From NCBI RefSeq assembly GCF_007559425.1, contig NZ_VMHE01000005.1, positions 1 through 64,000 on the forward strand: 64,000 nucleotides of DNA, written 5' to 3'. The first letter of the stretch is position 1, and each line of letters opens with the position of its first letter. Below, piece after piece: positions 52,044-61,570 of the stretch. Position numbers and translations under genes: made by a program. The DNA comes from Allobacillus salarius. GTDB lineage: Bacteria > Bacillota > Bacilli > Bacillales > Alkalibacillaceae. The notes beneath the pieces were generated by a model, which saw nothing but the letters and a program-made list of their open reading frames with translations, searched no databases and was not told the DNA's origin.

Positions 52044-53561
52044 ATGTTTTTAGATTCAGTAGGAAATGATCAATTAATTATATTAGTCGCTTTTCTTTTA
52101 ATTAGCGGTGTTCTTGCTGCAAAATTCTCTAGCCAAATGGGACTCCCTTCCCTTGTATTATTCATCGCCGTCGGTATGGCGATCGGAAGTGATGGCTTTG
52201 GTTGGATTTATTTTGATGATGCGGATATCGCTCAAATCATTGGTGTTGCAGCACTTGTCGTCATTCTTTTTGAGGGTGGACTCCAAACCAAGTGGAAATC
52301 CATGCGTCCAGCAATTGTTCCGGCACTGTCATTGGCAACGGTCGGAGTCCTTATCACATCCGTATTAGCTGGTCTTACTGCCCACTATTTATTAGACGTT
52401 CCTTGGCTTCATGCATTATTACTCGGTTCCATTGTCGGTTCAACTGATGCAGCAGCTGTCTTCGCTACATTCAAAGAACGAAATGTAAAGCCGAAAATCG
52501 CTTCAACACTCGAAGCTGAATCGGGTACCAATGATCCGATGGCCGTTTTTTTGACACTTATTTTCATTGAAATGATTGTAAATGATTCAAGTTTATTCGT
52601 AATGATCCCTGCGTTTTTTTGGCAAATGGGTGTTGGTCTAATCCTCGGTATTTTCTTAGGACGATTCGCGTCATTTATCATTAATAAAATTAGCTTGGAA
52701 TCGAGTGGTTTATATCCGATTTTGGCCTTAGCTTTTGCATTCATGATTTACAGTGCGGCTTCTCTCATCGGAGCAAGTGGTTTCTTGGCAGTATACGTTG
52801 CTGGTGTAATTGTTGGGAATTCCGAATTGACTTACCGCTATCCAATTTTCCAATTTAATGAAGGGCTTGCCTGGATTGCACAAATATTTATGTTTATGAT
52901 TCTAGGATTACTCGCTTTCCCGGAACAAGTTTTTAAAGGTAGTATCGTCTTCTCTGGTGTCATGATTTCTGTATTCCTTATTTTAGTTGCACGCCCAATC
53001 GCTGTCTTTATCTCTACGATTAAGATGGGCTACACGTTTAAAGAAAAGATTTTTATTTCTTGGGCTGGGTTACGGGGAGCTGTTCCAATCGTTCTGGCGA
53101 CCTTCCCGATTGTTGCAGGTGTAGAACATTCAGAAACGTTTTTTAATATTGTATTCTTTACAGTATTAATTTCTGCACTCGTACAGGGCTCAACGATAAC
53201 GTTGTTTGCCAAAAAGCTTGATTTACTAGGACCGAAGAAAGTAACACCTGAACATTCAATTGAATTGATTTCATTGGGCAAAGCGAATGCTGAGATGGTT
53301 CAGTTTCAAACAAATGAAACACATGCCGTCGTCGGTAATAAATTGCGAGATATTAATTTTCCAAAAAAAGCTTCCATTGCAGCGATTGTTCGTAATGGAA
53401 ATTTAATCACCCCATACGGCGATACAGAAATTCAAGCAGGTGATTACTTATATATATTGGTTACACGTAAATTTAAAGAAGATTTACGCGTTATATTGAA
53501 CCAAAAAAATGAAGATCACCACGATAACGGTGTAGTTCCTAAAAAAAATAAAACAAAATAA
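52044..53561 (+). CDS. K+/H+ (or Na+/H+) antiporter with TrkA-C domain
   Basis: A 505-residue protein. Twelve to thirteen transmembrane segments (1-390) of the CPA1/NhaP2 type, with the ion-binding SGTNDPMAVFLTL motif, are followed by a cytoplasmic TrkA-C domain (about 415-490: LRDINFPKKASIAAIVRNGNLITPYGDTEIQAGDYLYIL). This is the layout of NhaP2/CvrA K+/H+ antiporters, in which the TrkA-C part senses a nucleotide, often c-di-AMP in Firmicutes. GGAGG precedes the ATG. Confidence 0.9.
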   Translation: MFLDSVGNDQLIILVAFLLISGVLAAKFSSQMGLPSLVLFIAVGMAIGSDGFGWIYFDDADIAQIIGVAALVVILFEGGLQTKWKSMRPAIVPALSLATVGVLITSVLAGLTAHYLLDVPWLHALLLGSIVGSTDAAAVFATFKERNVKPKIASTLEAESGTNDPMAVFLTLIFIEMIVNDSSLFVMIPAFFWQMGVGLILGIFLGRFASFIINKISLESSGLYPILALAFAFMIYSAASLIGASGFLAVYVAGVIVGNSELTYRYPIFQFNEGLAWIAQIFMFMILGLLAFPEQVFKGSIVFSGVMISVFLILVARPIAVFISTIKMGYTFKEKIFISWAGLRGAVPIVLATFPIVAGVEHSETFFNIVFFTVLISALVQGSTITLFAKKLDLLGPKKVTPEHSIELISLGKANAEMVQFQTNETHAVVGNKLRDINFPKKASIAAIVRNGNLITPYGDTEIQAGDYLYILVTRKFKEDLRVILNQKNEDHHDNGVVPKKNKTK

Positions 53562-53581
53562 TTGGAAATGCTCAGGATTAC

Positions 53582-53625
53582 ATGCTCTAGCAAAAAAGCT
53601 GACATGTACTTCAGAGCATTTTTTT
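53582..53625 (+). terminator. terminator after the antiporter gene
   Basis: ATGCTCT (53582-53588) pairs with AGAGCAT (53613-53619) and a T-run follows. The loop is long (24 nt). Confidence 0.65.
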
Positions 53626-53720
53626 ATGTAGAAGTTTTATTGTTACGAAACTTTTTGTTTATAACTTCGATTTTCGGATAAATATATAGAATAAAAATAG
53701 CATCTATAGGAGGTAACATC

Positions 53721-54576
53721 TTGAAAGACAGTATGAGTTATGGTGATGATTATAAATATATCCCAACCACTTCCACAGAAAGTGGACATTTCGAAAAAAT
53801 CGCTGAAGATCTTTGGTATCAAACGATTCAAATTGTGAATCTATATTACGTCAATAACCCGTCAGATGATGAATGGGTATTAGTAGACGCTGGTATGCCT
53901 AAGTCAGCTAATAAAATCATTGATACGGTTAATGAAAACTTTTCGAAGCCCCCCTGTCGCAATTGTTTTGACACATGGACACTTTGATCATGTCGGGGCC
54001 ATTATAGAGCTCGTCGATTATTGGAAAATTCCTGTTTATGCACATGAGTACGAACTTCCGTATTTGCAAGGTGAGTTGAAGTATCCAGAACCGGACCCAA
54101 CAGTCGAAGGTGGCATGGTAGCCAAACTATCGCCTCTTTTCCCAGTAGAGCCAATTAATCTTGGAGATAAAGTTCAACCATTGCCACAAGACGGCAGTAT
54201 TCCACACATGAAAGATTGGCGTTGGATTCACACACCCGGGCACACGCCTGGCCATATTTCTCTATTCAGAGAAAAAGATAGAACGTTAATTGCCGGCGAC
54301 GCATTCGTCACAGTCAAACAGGAAAATTTGTATGACGTATTTACACAAGAGAAGCAAATCAGCTCCCCTCCACGATATTTGACACCAAACTGGGAGGCTG
54401 CTGAAACATCTGTACTAAAGTTAAGGGACTTACAGCCAGAGCTTGCAATCACTGGACATGGACATCCTATGCAAGGTGAAGAGTTACACAAAAGCTTAAA
54501 TTATTTAGCAGATAACTTTAAAGAAGTTGGCGTACCAGACCACGGTCATTACGTCGATGAAGACGATCAAAGATAG
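53721..54576 (+). pseudogene. metallo-beta-lactamase-fold hydrolase, frameshifted
   Basis: Two overlapping frames make one 284-residue MBL-fold protein if one C is removed from a run of six (53950-53955). The first frame gives the N terminus up to NENFSKPP; the second continues AIVLTHGHFDHVGA (zinc motif HxHxDH), HTPGHTPGH, GDAFV and ITGHGHP, so all zinc ligands are encoded. The start is TTG with GGAGGTAAC upstream. The extra C may be a true mutation, a phase-variable tract or a sequencing error. Substrate unknown. Confidence 0.85.
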
Positions 54577-54595
54577 ACGTTAGTTTAAACAAAAG

Positions 54596-54630
54596 AGCCC
54601 AATCGATGAAATATAGAAATCGATTGGGCT
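54596..54630. terminator. terminator after the hydrolase
   Basis: AGCCCAATCGAT and ATCGATTGGGCT form a perfect 12-bp stem with an 11-nt loop, followed by TTTATATTTT. Confidence 0.85.
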
Positions 54631-54670
54631 TTATATTTTCATATATGTTTTCAATTATCCTACATAAATA

Positions 54671-54710
54671 AAAGAGCTGGCAAAAGAAGTAATCCTTTAA
54701 CCAGCTCTTT
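54671..54710. terminator. second hairpin, possibly for the minus strand
   Basis: AAAGAGCTGG and CCAGCTCTTT form a perfect 10-bp stem with a 20-nt loop. It can end the minus-strand transcript from 54842. Confidence 0.7.
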
Positions 54711-54841
54711 GTATCTAATAGACGCTATCATTTTCTGCATTTCTATGATGTATCGCTCATTCCTCATTTGATTAAGGAAAGGCCATATATAGTTTAGCAG
54801 ATAAATGTACGCCTGAACGTTACATTTTGATTACTATTTCG

Positions 54842-55099
54842 TTAAGTTACATATAAAATGATTCCTGCCAAAATAACGATCGCAAAGAAAGCAATATAAA
54901 TAAAAGTCAGATTAGGGATGTTTCGATTTAACGCTGTCTTTTCATATTCCCAAGAACGCTCTAGTTCATCTCTAAACGTTGCATTGTTTTCACGTAGTCG
55001 CTGTTGTTCTTGTTCCTCATATTTTTTTCCAATCATCCACGTAGCAACCAAAGCAGCAATAGAGACCAATGCAATAAGAATAACTAATGTGACAACCAT
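54842..55099 (-). CDS. small membrane protein with coiled coil
   Basis: An 85-residue protein: transmembrane segment (3-22), charged helical middle (KKYEEQEQQRLRENNATFRDELERSW), second transmembrane segment (63-83). GAGGAGG precedes the ATG. It lies 45 bp behind the PAS-GGDEF gene on the same strand and may be cotranscribed. No known family. Confidence 0.72.
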   Translation of the reverse strand: MVVTLVILIALVSIAALVATWMIGKKYEEQEQQRLRENNATFRDELERSWEYEKTALNRNIPNLTFIYIAFFAIVILAGIILYVT

Positions 55100-55144
55100 A
55101 TTATTTTACCTCCTCAGATGAAATACGAAATACCATCTATATAT

Positions 55145-56827
55145 CTATATTTCCTCATCTGCGGTAAGTAAAACTTCATATGTGTTTTTACCGGATTGCT
55201 TCGCTTGATAAAGTGCCTTATCGGCCTGTTTTATCATTTCTTCTTCTGTAAATGTAAGCGTCTTCGGCATGGTTAGTCCCATGCTTGCTGTCAACGTTAA
55301 TGTAACGCCTTTAATTTTAATCGGCTTGCGAATATTATTGTGCAGTCTTTTGACGACATCGACACAGTCTTTCTTGGATTTCACATGGCTTAACAGAATG
55401 ATAAATTCATCACCACCAAGACGAGCTACTTGGTCATCACTCCGTAAGCTATTTAAAATTCGCCGACTGAATACGCGTAATGCTTCATCTCCAAAATCGT
55501 GGCCGTATTGATCGTTCAATTCTTTTAAATTATCCATATCGACCATAATGACAGCAAAATTAGAATGATCTTGTCGACGAGCTTCTGCTAATCGTTCTGA
55601 CAATCGATCTTGGAAATATCTTCGATTCGGTAAGTTGGTCAATGGGTCTTGATAAGCGAGCGTACGTAATTTCTCTTCATATTTCTTTCGTTCGGAAATT
55701 TCTCTCGTCACAACAACCATGTGGAGAAATCCGCCACTTACATCAAAAATCGGTTTGCCTTGCAATTCAAACCATAGCCATCCTTTTTCCGTATGTCGTT
55801 GCTTAAATTCCAAGGTGATTGGTACGTTTTCATTGATCGATCGAATGAATTCACTGATGATTTTGTTTTTGTCTTCTTCATGAATATTGTACAAAAGTGA
55901 TTGACCAACATATTCATCTGGGTGTATTCCTAGAATAAATTCATACGAAGGCGATGCATATAAAATATTACCATCATGGTCCAACAAAGTGATCAAGTCA
56001 TGTGAACTCTCAGCAATCATCCGAAAGCGTTCTTCACTTTCTTTCAATTCACGTTCAGCTTTTCGTTGCTCACTGACATCTTTCATAATGACATAAATCC
56101 CGACAATTCCTTCTTCAATCACTAATGGGGTCATTGTCACATGAAGTTCTTTTTTCACCGTACTCTTCACTGGAACGGTCAATTCAAAAACTTGTGCGTT
56201 TCCGCGAATCGTTTGGATGAAATGTTTTTTAAGTATTTGCTGCAACTTTCGTTCAATATATTGGAAAGCAGCGTTGCCAATTAACTCGCATTTTCTGTAT
56301 CCTGAAAGAACTTCAAATGCTTTATTGACCTCCAAAAAATTTCCATCTAAATCCAATGAAAATATAGCGTCTTCGTTATTTTCGAAAAGCGATCGATAAC
56401 GCTGCCTACTCAACTCTAAATTTTGATCATCCAACCAATACTGACTTTCAGCAGGTCCTTTGTAATCCATTTGGCGTGCATGAACAAGGATAAAATTACT
56501 ATCTTGTAATTCTATCGGTCGCAAAGTCACATGAAGAGCTATCGTGTCCTTATTAGGTTGTGGAAAGCCCATTGTAAATGAATAGGATTGTTTTGTATGG
56601 ACAATCTCGTCAAATTTATCCAACACAAAAACACGAGAAATTCCAGGTACTTTTTCCGTAAGCTGTTCTCCGAGGTTTTCTTCAGAAAGTCCTGTTAATT
56701 CATATGCTTTATGATTAATCATTTCATAGTAGTAATCTTCTTGATCCCCTACACGAATGATAATCATAGCGTCTTGGATTCCATCAAAGAAAAGATCTTG
56801 CAATAACTTTGTCTGGTCCATTTCCAC
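55145..56827 (-). CDS. PAS-PAS-PAS-GGDEF diguanylate cyclase
   Basis: A 560-residue cytoplasmic protein without transmembrane segments. Three PAS domains (about 10-115, 140-260 and 265-385) precede a GGDEF domain (about 395-555). The active-site LGGDEF is intact, and RSDD five residues before it is the inhibitory I-site (RxxD) that limits c-di-GMP synthesis. DPLTNLPNRR begins the domain. The PAS domains should sense a small molecule, redox state or light. No EAL domain is present. Confidence 0.92.
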   Translation of the reverse strand: MEMDQTKLLQDLFFDGIQDAMIIIRVGDQEDYYYEMINHKAYELTGLSEENLGEQLTEKVPGISRVFVLDKFDEIVHTKQSYSFTMGFPQPNKDTIALHVTLRPIELQDSNFILVHARQMDYKGPAESQYWLDDQNLELSRQRYRSLFENNEDAIFSLDLDGNFLEVNKAFEVLSGYRKCELIGNAAFQYIERKLQQILKKHFIQTIRGNAQVFELTVPVKSTVKKELHVTMTPLVIEEGIVGIYVIMKDVSEQRKAERELKESEERFRMIAESSHDLITLLDHDGNILYASPSYEFILGIHPDEYVGQSLLYNIHEEDKNKIISEFIRSINENVPITLEFKQRHTEKGWLWFELQGKPIFDVSGGFLHMVVVTREISERKKYEEKLRTLAYQDPLTNLPNRRYFQDRLSERLAEARRQDHSNFAVIMVDMDNLKELNDQYGHDFGDEALRVFSRRILNSLRSDDQVARLGGDEFIILLSHVKSKKDCVDVVKRLHNNIRKPIKIKGVTLTLTASMGLTMPKTLTFTEEEMIKQADKALYQAKQSGKNTYEVLLTADEEI

Positions 56828-57101
56828 CTATCTCCTTTTTAACTTTTAGACCTAATTTATATTTAGGTAAAAAGAACTAGATAGCAACTTGTACCCTTGT
56901 CTATTTATTCCATAATTTTCATAATCGACAATTCTTTTGACTTATTTTTCATTATACTAAAGTGTAGTGATATTTCCAAATTCTTTCCGTAAAAATTATA
57001 ATTTTTTCCAAAGATAATTTATTTTTCATGTAATGTGGTATGGATTGTATAGATCGAATTTGTTAGGAAACGTTAATCATAAAAGAATGAGGAGGAATTC
57101 G

Positions 57102-58670
57102 ATGTCTAGCTTGCCAGACTTACCTGCCGATGCCATCCCTTTTTGGCGCGAATCAACTGAACTATCTTCTTATCCGACATTAGAGCATAATCTAGACGTG
57201 GATGTGATTATTGTCGGTGGTGGGATCACCGGATTGACTGCCGCAGAGATATTATCTAAAGAAAAGTTGAATGTCGCTTTAATCGAAGCCAGTCGCTTTG
57301 TCAGCGGAACGACAGGTCATACGACAGCAAAAGTAACTGCTCAGCACGGATTGATTTATGATGAACTCATTAACAATCACGGCGTTGAACCTGCCCGAAA
57401 ATATTACGAAGCTAATAAAAATGCCATTCGATATATGAAGGATCTTATTGAGGAAAATCAAATTGATTGTGATTTTGAACAGCAAGATGCTTTTTTATAT
57501 GCTACGACTGGTGAGTATGCAAATAAGTTGGAAACGGAATATAAAGCTTATGATCAATTAAATATTAAAGGCGATTTAACGACTAACATTCCGATGGATT
57601 TAACAATTGAAAATGCGTTATCCATGAAAAATCAGTATCAATTTCACCCAGTTAAATACTTAAAACATATCATCCGTTTAGTTGACGACCGGGGTGTGAA
57701 GTTGTTTGAGAATACGAGCGCAATTGATATTCAGAAAGAAGACAAGCGAGTGATTGTCAAAACAAAGAATGGAAAAGAAATTAAGGCCAACTATGTTATC
57801 GTTTGTTCGCATTTTCCGTTTTATGAAGGAAAAGCATTATGGTCAACACGTATTTATCCAGAACGTTCTTATGCACTGAGTATTAAAGCAAACAAACCAT
57901 ATCCAGGTGGGATGTATTTAAAAACAGACACGCCGAAACGCTCCATCCGTTACCAACCGACAGACGATGGTGAACTATACATTATCGGTGGAGAAAATCA
58001 TAAGACCGGCCAAGGACAAGACATGATGGAACATTTTAAAGCATTACGGCGATTTGCGGATGAGCTTTTTGATGACTATGAAATTTTGAATAGATGGTCG
58101 GCTCAAGACTTAACAAGCATGGATAAGGTGCCCTATATCGGACCGATGACGAAAGATAACCCGAATATTTTAATAGCAACTGGTTATCGTAAGTGGGGTA
58201 TGACCAATGGTACGGTTGCAGCAAAGCTTTTAAGTGACCTCGTGCTTGGAGAAATTACGCCTTATGCAGATTTATTCAAGCCTTCCCGTTTTGAGGCTAA
58301 CCCGAGTATCCAACAATTTGTAAAAGAAAACGTGAATGTCGCTAAAGAATTAGTCAAAGGAAAAATGGACCGAAAAAACAATAATATTGATGAACTAAAT
58401 AATGACGAAGCAACTACTTTCCGAATGGATGGTGGCCGTAAAGGTGCCTATCGTGATTCTTCTGGTGAACTTCATATTGTCGATACGACTTGTACCCATG
58501 CTGGTTGCGAGGTCAATTGGAACAGTGGTGAGAAGTCATGGGATTGCCCATGCCACGGTTCACGGTTTTCATATACTGGTGAAGTGTTGGAAGGACCAGC
58601 CAAGGAACCTTTACAAAAACATGATCACACCATGCTCGATAGCTTGATGCCTAGTGATTGGAAGGAATAA
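57102..58670 (+). CDS. yhfW: FAD-dependent oxidoreductase with C-terminal Rieske domain
   Basis: A 522-residue protein. The N-terminal DAO-type FAD domain starts with VIIVGGGITGL. The C-terminal Rieske domain (about 430-520) shows CTHAGC and CPCHGS, the two Cys-His pairs of a 2Fe-2S cluster. It corresponds to B. subtilis YhfW. The start at 57102 has GGAGGAATT upstream; the open frame goes 23 codons further. The substrate is unknown. Monocistronic. Confidence 0.9.
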   Translation: MSSLPDLPADAIPFWRESTELSSYPTLEHNLDVDVIIVGGGITGLTAAEILSKEKLNVALIEASRFVSGTTGHTTAKVTAQHGLIYDELINNHGVEPARKYYEANKNAIRYMKDLIEENQIDCDFEQQDAFLYATTGEYANKLETEYKAYDQLNIKGDLTTNIPMDLTIENALSMKNQYQFHPVKYLKHIIRLVDDRGVKLFENTSAIDIQKEDKRVIVKTKNGKEIKANYVIVCSHFPFYEGKALWSTRIYPERSYALSIKANKPYPGGMYLKTDTPKRSIRYQPTDDGELYIIGGENHKTGQGQDMMEHFKALRRFADELFDDYEILNRWSAQDLTSMDKVPYIGPMTKDNPNILIATGYRKWGMTNGTVAAKLLSDLVLGEITPYADLFKPSRFEANPSIQQFVKENVNVAKELVKGKMDRKNNNIDELNNDEATTFRMDGGRKGAYRDSSGELHIVDTTCTHAGCEVNWNSGEKSWDCPCHGSRFSYTGEVLEGPAKEPLQKHDHTMLDSLMPSDWKE

Positions 58671-58681
58671 AATATTCGAAT

Positions 58682-58707
58682 GTTTATATCCATTTTCACG
58701 TGGTAAA
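58682..58707 (+). promoter_or_regulatory. sigma-B-type promoter
   Basis: GTTTAT (58682-58687), 14 nt, GGTAAA (58702-58707) matches the sigma-B consensus GTTTAA-N12-15-GGGTAT at nine of twelve positions. It lies 36 bp before a general stress gene. Confidence 0.5.
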
Positions 58708-58742
58708 CACTTAGTAGACAAATCAAACAAGGAGTGATCAAC

Positions 58743-59084
58743 ATGCCATTTGTAAAAGAGTACAATAATGATGAAGAATTAGCAAAAGATGTTCAAAAGC
58801 TTAGAGATAACGGTGTAAATAAAGACAATGTATATGTATTGTCCCACGATGATGACAGAACAAATCGCGTAGCAGATAATGCTGATGCAAGTACAATCAA
58901 ACAGGACTTCTCTGATGCTGTCGGCAATATGTTCAACAAAAAAGGTGACGAGCTTCGCAGCAAGTTAGAAGAAGTTGGTTTTTCTGAAGCAGAAGCAACA
59001 AATTATGAAAAAGAAATGGATAAAGGTAAAATCCTATTAATCGTTGATGAAGATGAAAATGTGGAAAATGTATTAGGCTTTTAA
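58743..59084 (+). CDS. general stress protein (GSP17M/YflT type)
   Basis: A 113-residue soluble protein starting MPFVKEYNNDEELAKDVQKL. The YVLSHDDDRTNRVADNAD motif and LIVDEDENVENVLGF end match the general stress protein 17M family (B. subtilis YflT), which is under sigma-B there. The start at 58743 has AAGGAGTGA upstream. A sigma-B-type promoter precedes it here. Function unknown. Confidence 0.88.
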   Translation: MPFVKEYNNDEELAKDVQKLRDNGVNKDNVYVLSHDDDRTNRVADNADASTIKQDFSDAVGNMFNKKGDELRSKLEEVGFSEAEATNYEKEMDKGKILLIVDEDENVENVLGF

Positions 59085-59093
59085 TAAGTATTG

Positions 59094-59128
59094 AAAATCC
59101 CTCGACTTGCCATAAGTCGAGGGATTTT
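59094..59128. terminator. bidirectional terminator
   Basis: AAAATCCCTCGACTT and AAGTCGAGGGATTTT form a perfect 15-bp stem with a 5-nt loop between two convergent genes. Confidence 0.95.
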
Positions 59129-59166
59129 TACTGAATAATTCGATGTCTCTCCAACCGAATGGTACC

Positions 59167-59661
59167 TCAACCGTCCTGTAACATGGCCCAACTCATATGG
59201 AGTTCACCGTCTAACCTATTCATCGTGCCTAAATAAATTTCATCATCCTGAATACCAAGCTCTTCAAAATGGCGAACGGCTGAATAACACGCATAGGTGA
59301 CTTTTTTATTTTGCAGCTCATTCGAGGATAACCAGACCAACTCCTCATCGTCACTATTAACGAGTTTCCGGTCCGTTAATACATCCCCGACAAACATATA
59401 CTGAACTCGAACCTCTTCGTCTTTCATTCGATAAATAATATATTTTAATCGTAATCCGTCGATCTCCTCTTCGCGAATGCCTGTTTCTTCATAAATTTCT
59501 CTCACACAGGCTTGTGCCGGTTCATTTAACTCGCCGGGTTCAATATGGCCTCCAACAGGTACAAGGTAACCTGGTAAAAGCGTCCTGTGTTCATCTCGTT
59601 GTACAAATAAAACTTTCCCATTTTTATATAATAAAGCGACAGCCATTTGTCTTATTTTCAT
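59167..59661 (-). CDS. Nudix hydrolase
   Basis: A 164-residue Nudix protein. The box GGHIEPGELNEPAQACVREIYEETGI matches G-X5-E-X7-REUXEEXGU and is intact. The family hydrolyses nucleoside diphosphates linked to another group; substrate unknown. The ATG at 59661 is preferred because GGAG lies 6 nt upstream of it, inside a slightly longer frame. Confidence 0.88.
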   Translation of the reverse strand: MKIRQMAVALLYKNGKVLFVQRDEHRTLLPGYLVPVGGHIEPGELNEPAQACVREIYEETGIREEEIDGLRLKYIIYRMKDEEVRVQYMFVGDVLTDRKLVNSDDEELVWLSSNELQNKKVTYACYSAVRHFEELGIQDDEIYLGTMNRLDGELHMSWAMLQDG

Positions 59662-59736
59662 TTTCATCTCCATTTTTTTATCTTTGTTGTATTTTAGGAT
59701 ATCATAAGTTTAGAGCCTATTGGTAGGAGTGATTTC

Positions 59737-60258
59737 ATGAACAAAGCTGTGTTTTTAGATCGAGATGGTGTCATTAATGAAGTACTTACGGATCGTGTAA
59801 AGTATGTAAATAAGCCGAAAGATCTTTATTTTCTTCCAACCGTTAAGCAAGCCGTCAAAAAGCTACATGAGGCAGGCTATCAGTTATTTGTCGTAACCAA
59901 CCAAGGTGGCGTCGGATTAGGGTATATGACAGACCAAGAGCTGATTGATATCCATGACAAAATGGTTTATGAACTGGAGAAAGCTGGCGGGAAAATTACT
60001 GAAGTCAAAGCTTGTATTCACCATCCAAAATCGAACTGTGCATGCCGAAAACCGAAACCTGGCATGATTAAGGATTTGGTTGAAGCGTATGATGTTGATC
60101 CAAATTCGAGTTACATGATTGGCGACCGTGAAGTGGATTTAGTGGCTGGAAACGCTGCTGGGTTGAAAAGCTTAATGGTTTCCGATGAATCTGACTTGGC
60201 TTACAAATCTTTCAATGATCTCGGTGAAGCTGCGGATTGGATCATTAACGAAACATAA
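59737..60258 (+). CDS. HAD-IIIA phosphatase (GmhB-like)
   Basis: A 173-residue HAD hydrolase: FLDRDGVINE (motif I), VVTNQGGVG (motif II), CRKPKPGM (Lys) and IGDREVDLVAG (motif IV). C-x-HH...C-x-C (CIHHPKSNCAC) is the zinc loop of the histidinol-phosphate/heptose-bisphosphate phosphatase family. No heptose or histidine genes lie nearby, so the substrate is open. Confidence 0.9.
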   Translation: MNKAVFLDRDGVINEVLTDRVKYVNKPKDLYFLPTVKQAVKKLHEAGYQLFVVTNQGGVGLGYMTDQELIDIHDKMVYELEKAGGKITEVKACIHHPKSNCACRKPKPGMIKDLVEAYDVDPNSSYMIGDREVDLVAGNAAGLKSLMVSDESDLAYKSFNDLGEAADWIINET

Positions 60259-60261
60259 GAA

Positions 60262-60288
60262 AAGATCCTGCTTAGCGTGCAGGATCTT
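60262..60288. terminator. bidirectional terminator
   Basis: AAGATCCTGC and GCAGGATCTT form a 10-bp stem with a 7-nt loop between convergent genes; it overlaps the end of the minus-strand gene. Confidence 0.8.
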
Positions 60289-60634
60289 CGTTTCGTTTTA
60301 GCCTTCTGGATGAAAGGAAAACTTCAAAAAGCGTCAACAGAATAATGAAAATCAATAAACCATGGTCGAAAAATATAGCTGCCTGGTCATAGCCTAAGAT
60401 TATCGCCAACAGGCTGACAAGCACAACAATCCAACCGGTACTGAACAACTGCCAATTCATAATCTCTTTATTGGAAACGCCTTTGTATTTTTTATAATTC
60501 AGCGCAAAAATAACGACACCAGCTAGTACGAAAATCAGGAATTCTCCGAAGTCTCCAGATGTCATATAATCCCATAGAAGAACCACTGTATAAATACCTA
60601 AAATAATATAGTCATGTGGTTTAATAAGATTCAA
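60272..60634 (-). CDS. membrane protein of unknown function
   Basis: A 120-residue protein with four transmembrane segments. The start is TTG with GGAGGGG 6 nt upstream. No motif recognised. Monocistronic between an HAD gene and a CAP gene. Confidence 0.72.
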   Translation of the reverse strand: MNLIKPHDYIILGIYTVVLLWDYMTSGDFGEFLIFVLAGVVIFALNYKKYKGVSNKEIMNWQLFSTGWIVVLVSLLAIILGYDQAAIFFDHGLLIFIILLTLFEVFLSSRRLKRNEDPAR

Positions 60635-60686
60635 TTGAACCCCTCCTTTGTGACTCTATAGTACATCTTCCCCTTTTTCTTAAAAA

Positions 60687-61388
60687 TTATCGTCCGACAA
60701 ACATTTGTGTCCAATACGTCGTTCCATTTTTCTCGACATAACCGACCCCAAGATGTGTAAATTGATCGTGCATAATGTTTTTTCGATGTCCATCGCTATT
60801 CATCCAACCATTCATGACCTCTTCTGGTGTCCGTTGTCCCATGGCGATATTCTCACCTGCCGCGCGGTAATCCACCCCGAAAGTTTGCATCATTTCAAAT
60901 GGCGATCCATAATTCGGTGACTGGTGATCGAAATAATTAGCGTCCGCCATGTCATGGGATTTGGCACGAGCGACCTCGCTAACTTCCACTGAAAATTCAA
61001 GTGGCTCTAATCCTTCTGCTTTTCGTTCTTCATTCACTAACTCCAATACTCGGTATTCGAATTCTTGTATATCCGCTTCCGTCAATTCAATTTCAGGTTT
61101 ATTGTTATGACCTTGTTTCGTCGGTTCATGCTTGGGCATTTCTTGAAATTGCACGGATGATTCGTCGTCCATTAAGCTGGAAATCAAAAACTTTGCACGC
61201 TTCGCGGTTGATTCCATCCGGTCACCAATTTCTTTTAAATCGATTTGTCGAACACTGTCTTTTGTATCTTCCCACATGGTTGAAACCGTCAATTCACCGC
61301 TCGGCTTGGCCATCCATTCATTGATCGGAAGAACAAAAAATATAAAAATTAGAATAGCAATCATTCCAATAAAACGCAGTAGCCTCAT
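60687..61388 (-). CDS. CAP-domain (SCP/YkwD-like) extracellular protein
   Basis: A 233-residue protein with an uncleaved or cleaved N-terminal hydrophobic segment (5-20), a charged linker, and a C-terminal CAP domain (about 110-233). CAP motifs are clear: NEERKAEGLEPL, ARAKSHDMADANYFDH, GENIAMG, GWMNSDGHRKNIM and the final YWTQMFVG. GGGGAGG precedes the ATG at 61388. Related proteins are secreted or spore-associated; activity unknown. Confidence 0.88.
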   Translation of the reverse strand: MRLLRFIGMIAILIFIFFVLPINEWMAKPSGELTVSTMWEDTKDSVRQIDLKEIGDRMESTAKRAKFLISSLMDDESSVQFQEMPKHEPTKQGHNNKPEIELTEADIQEFEYRVLELVNEERKAEGLEPLEFSVEVSEVARAKSHDMADANYFDHQSPNYGSPFEMMQTFGVDYRAAGENIAMGQRTPEEVMNGWMNSDGHRKNIMHDQFTHLGVGYVEKNGTTYWTQMFVGR

Positions 61389-61527
61389 CTCGGTTCCTCC
61401 CCTGGTGTTCCTCTTTGTTGCTTGCAATCAGTAAAAACTATTATCAGTTTTCACAGATTCATATGTGATTAAACCTTTTATCTCTATTCTACTACAATAT
61501 GCCCAACCAGTGTTTCGTCCGCACTTA

Positions 61528-61566
61528 AAAACGCTGCATCAGAATGACACTGTTGCAGCGTTTTTT
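61528..61566 (-). terminator. terminator after the MMPL gene
   Basis: AAAACGCTGCA and TGCAGCGTTTT form an 11-bp stem; runs of A and T on both sides allow either direction, and it lies 5 bp behind the MMPL stop. Confidence 0.88.
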
Positions 61567-61570
61567 AATG

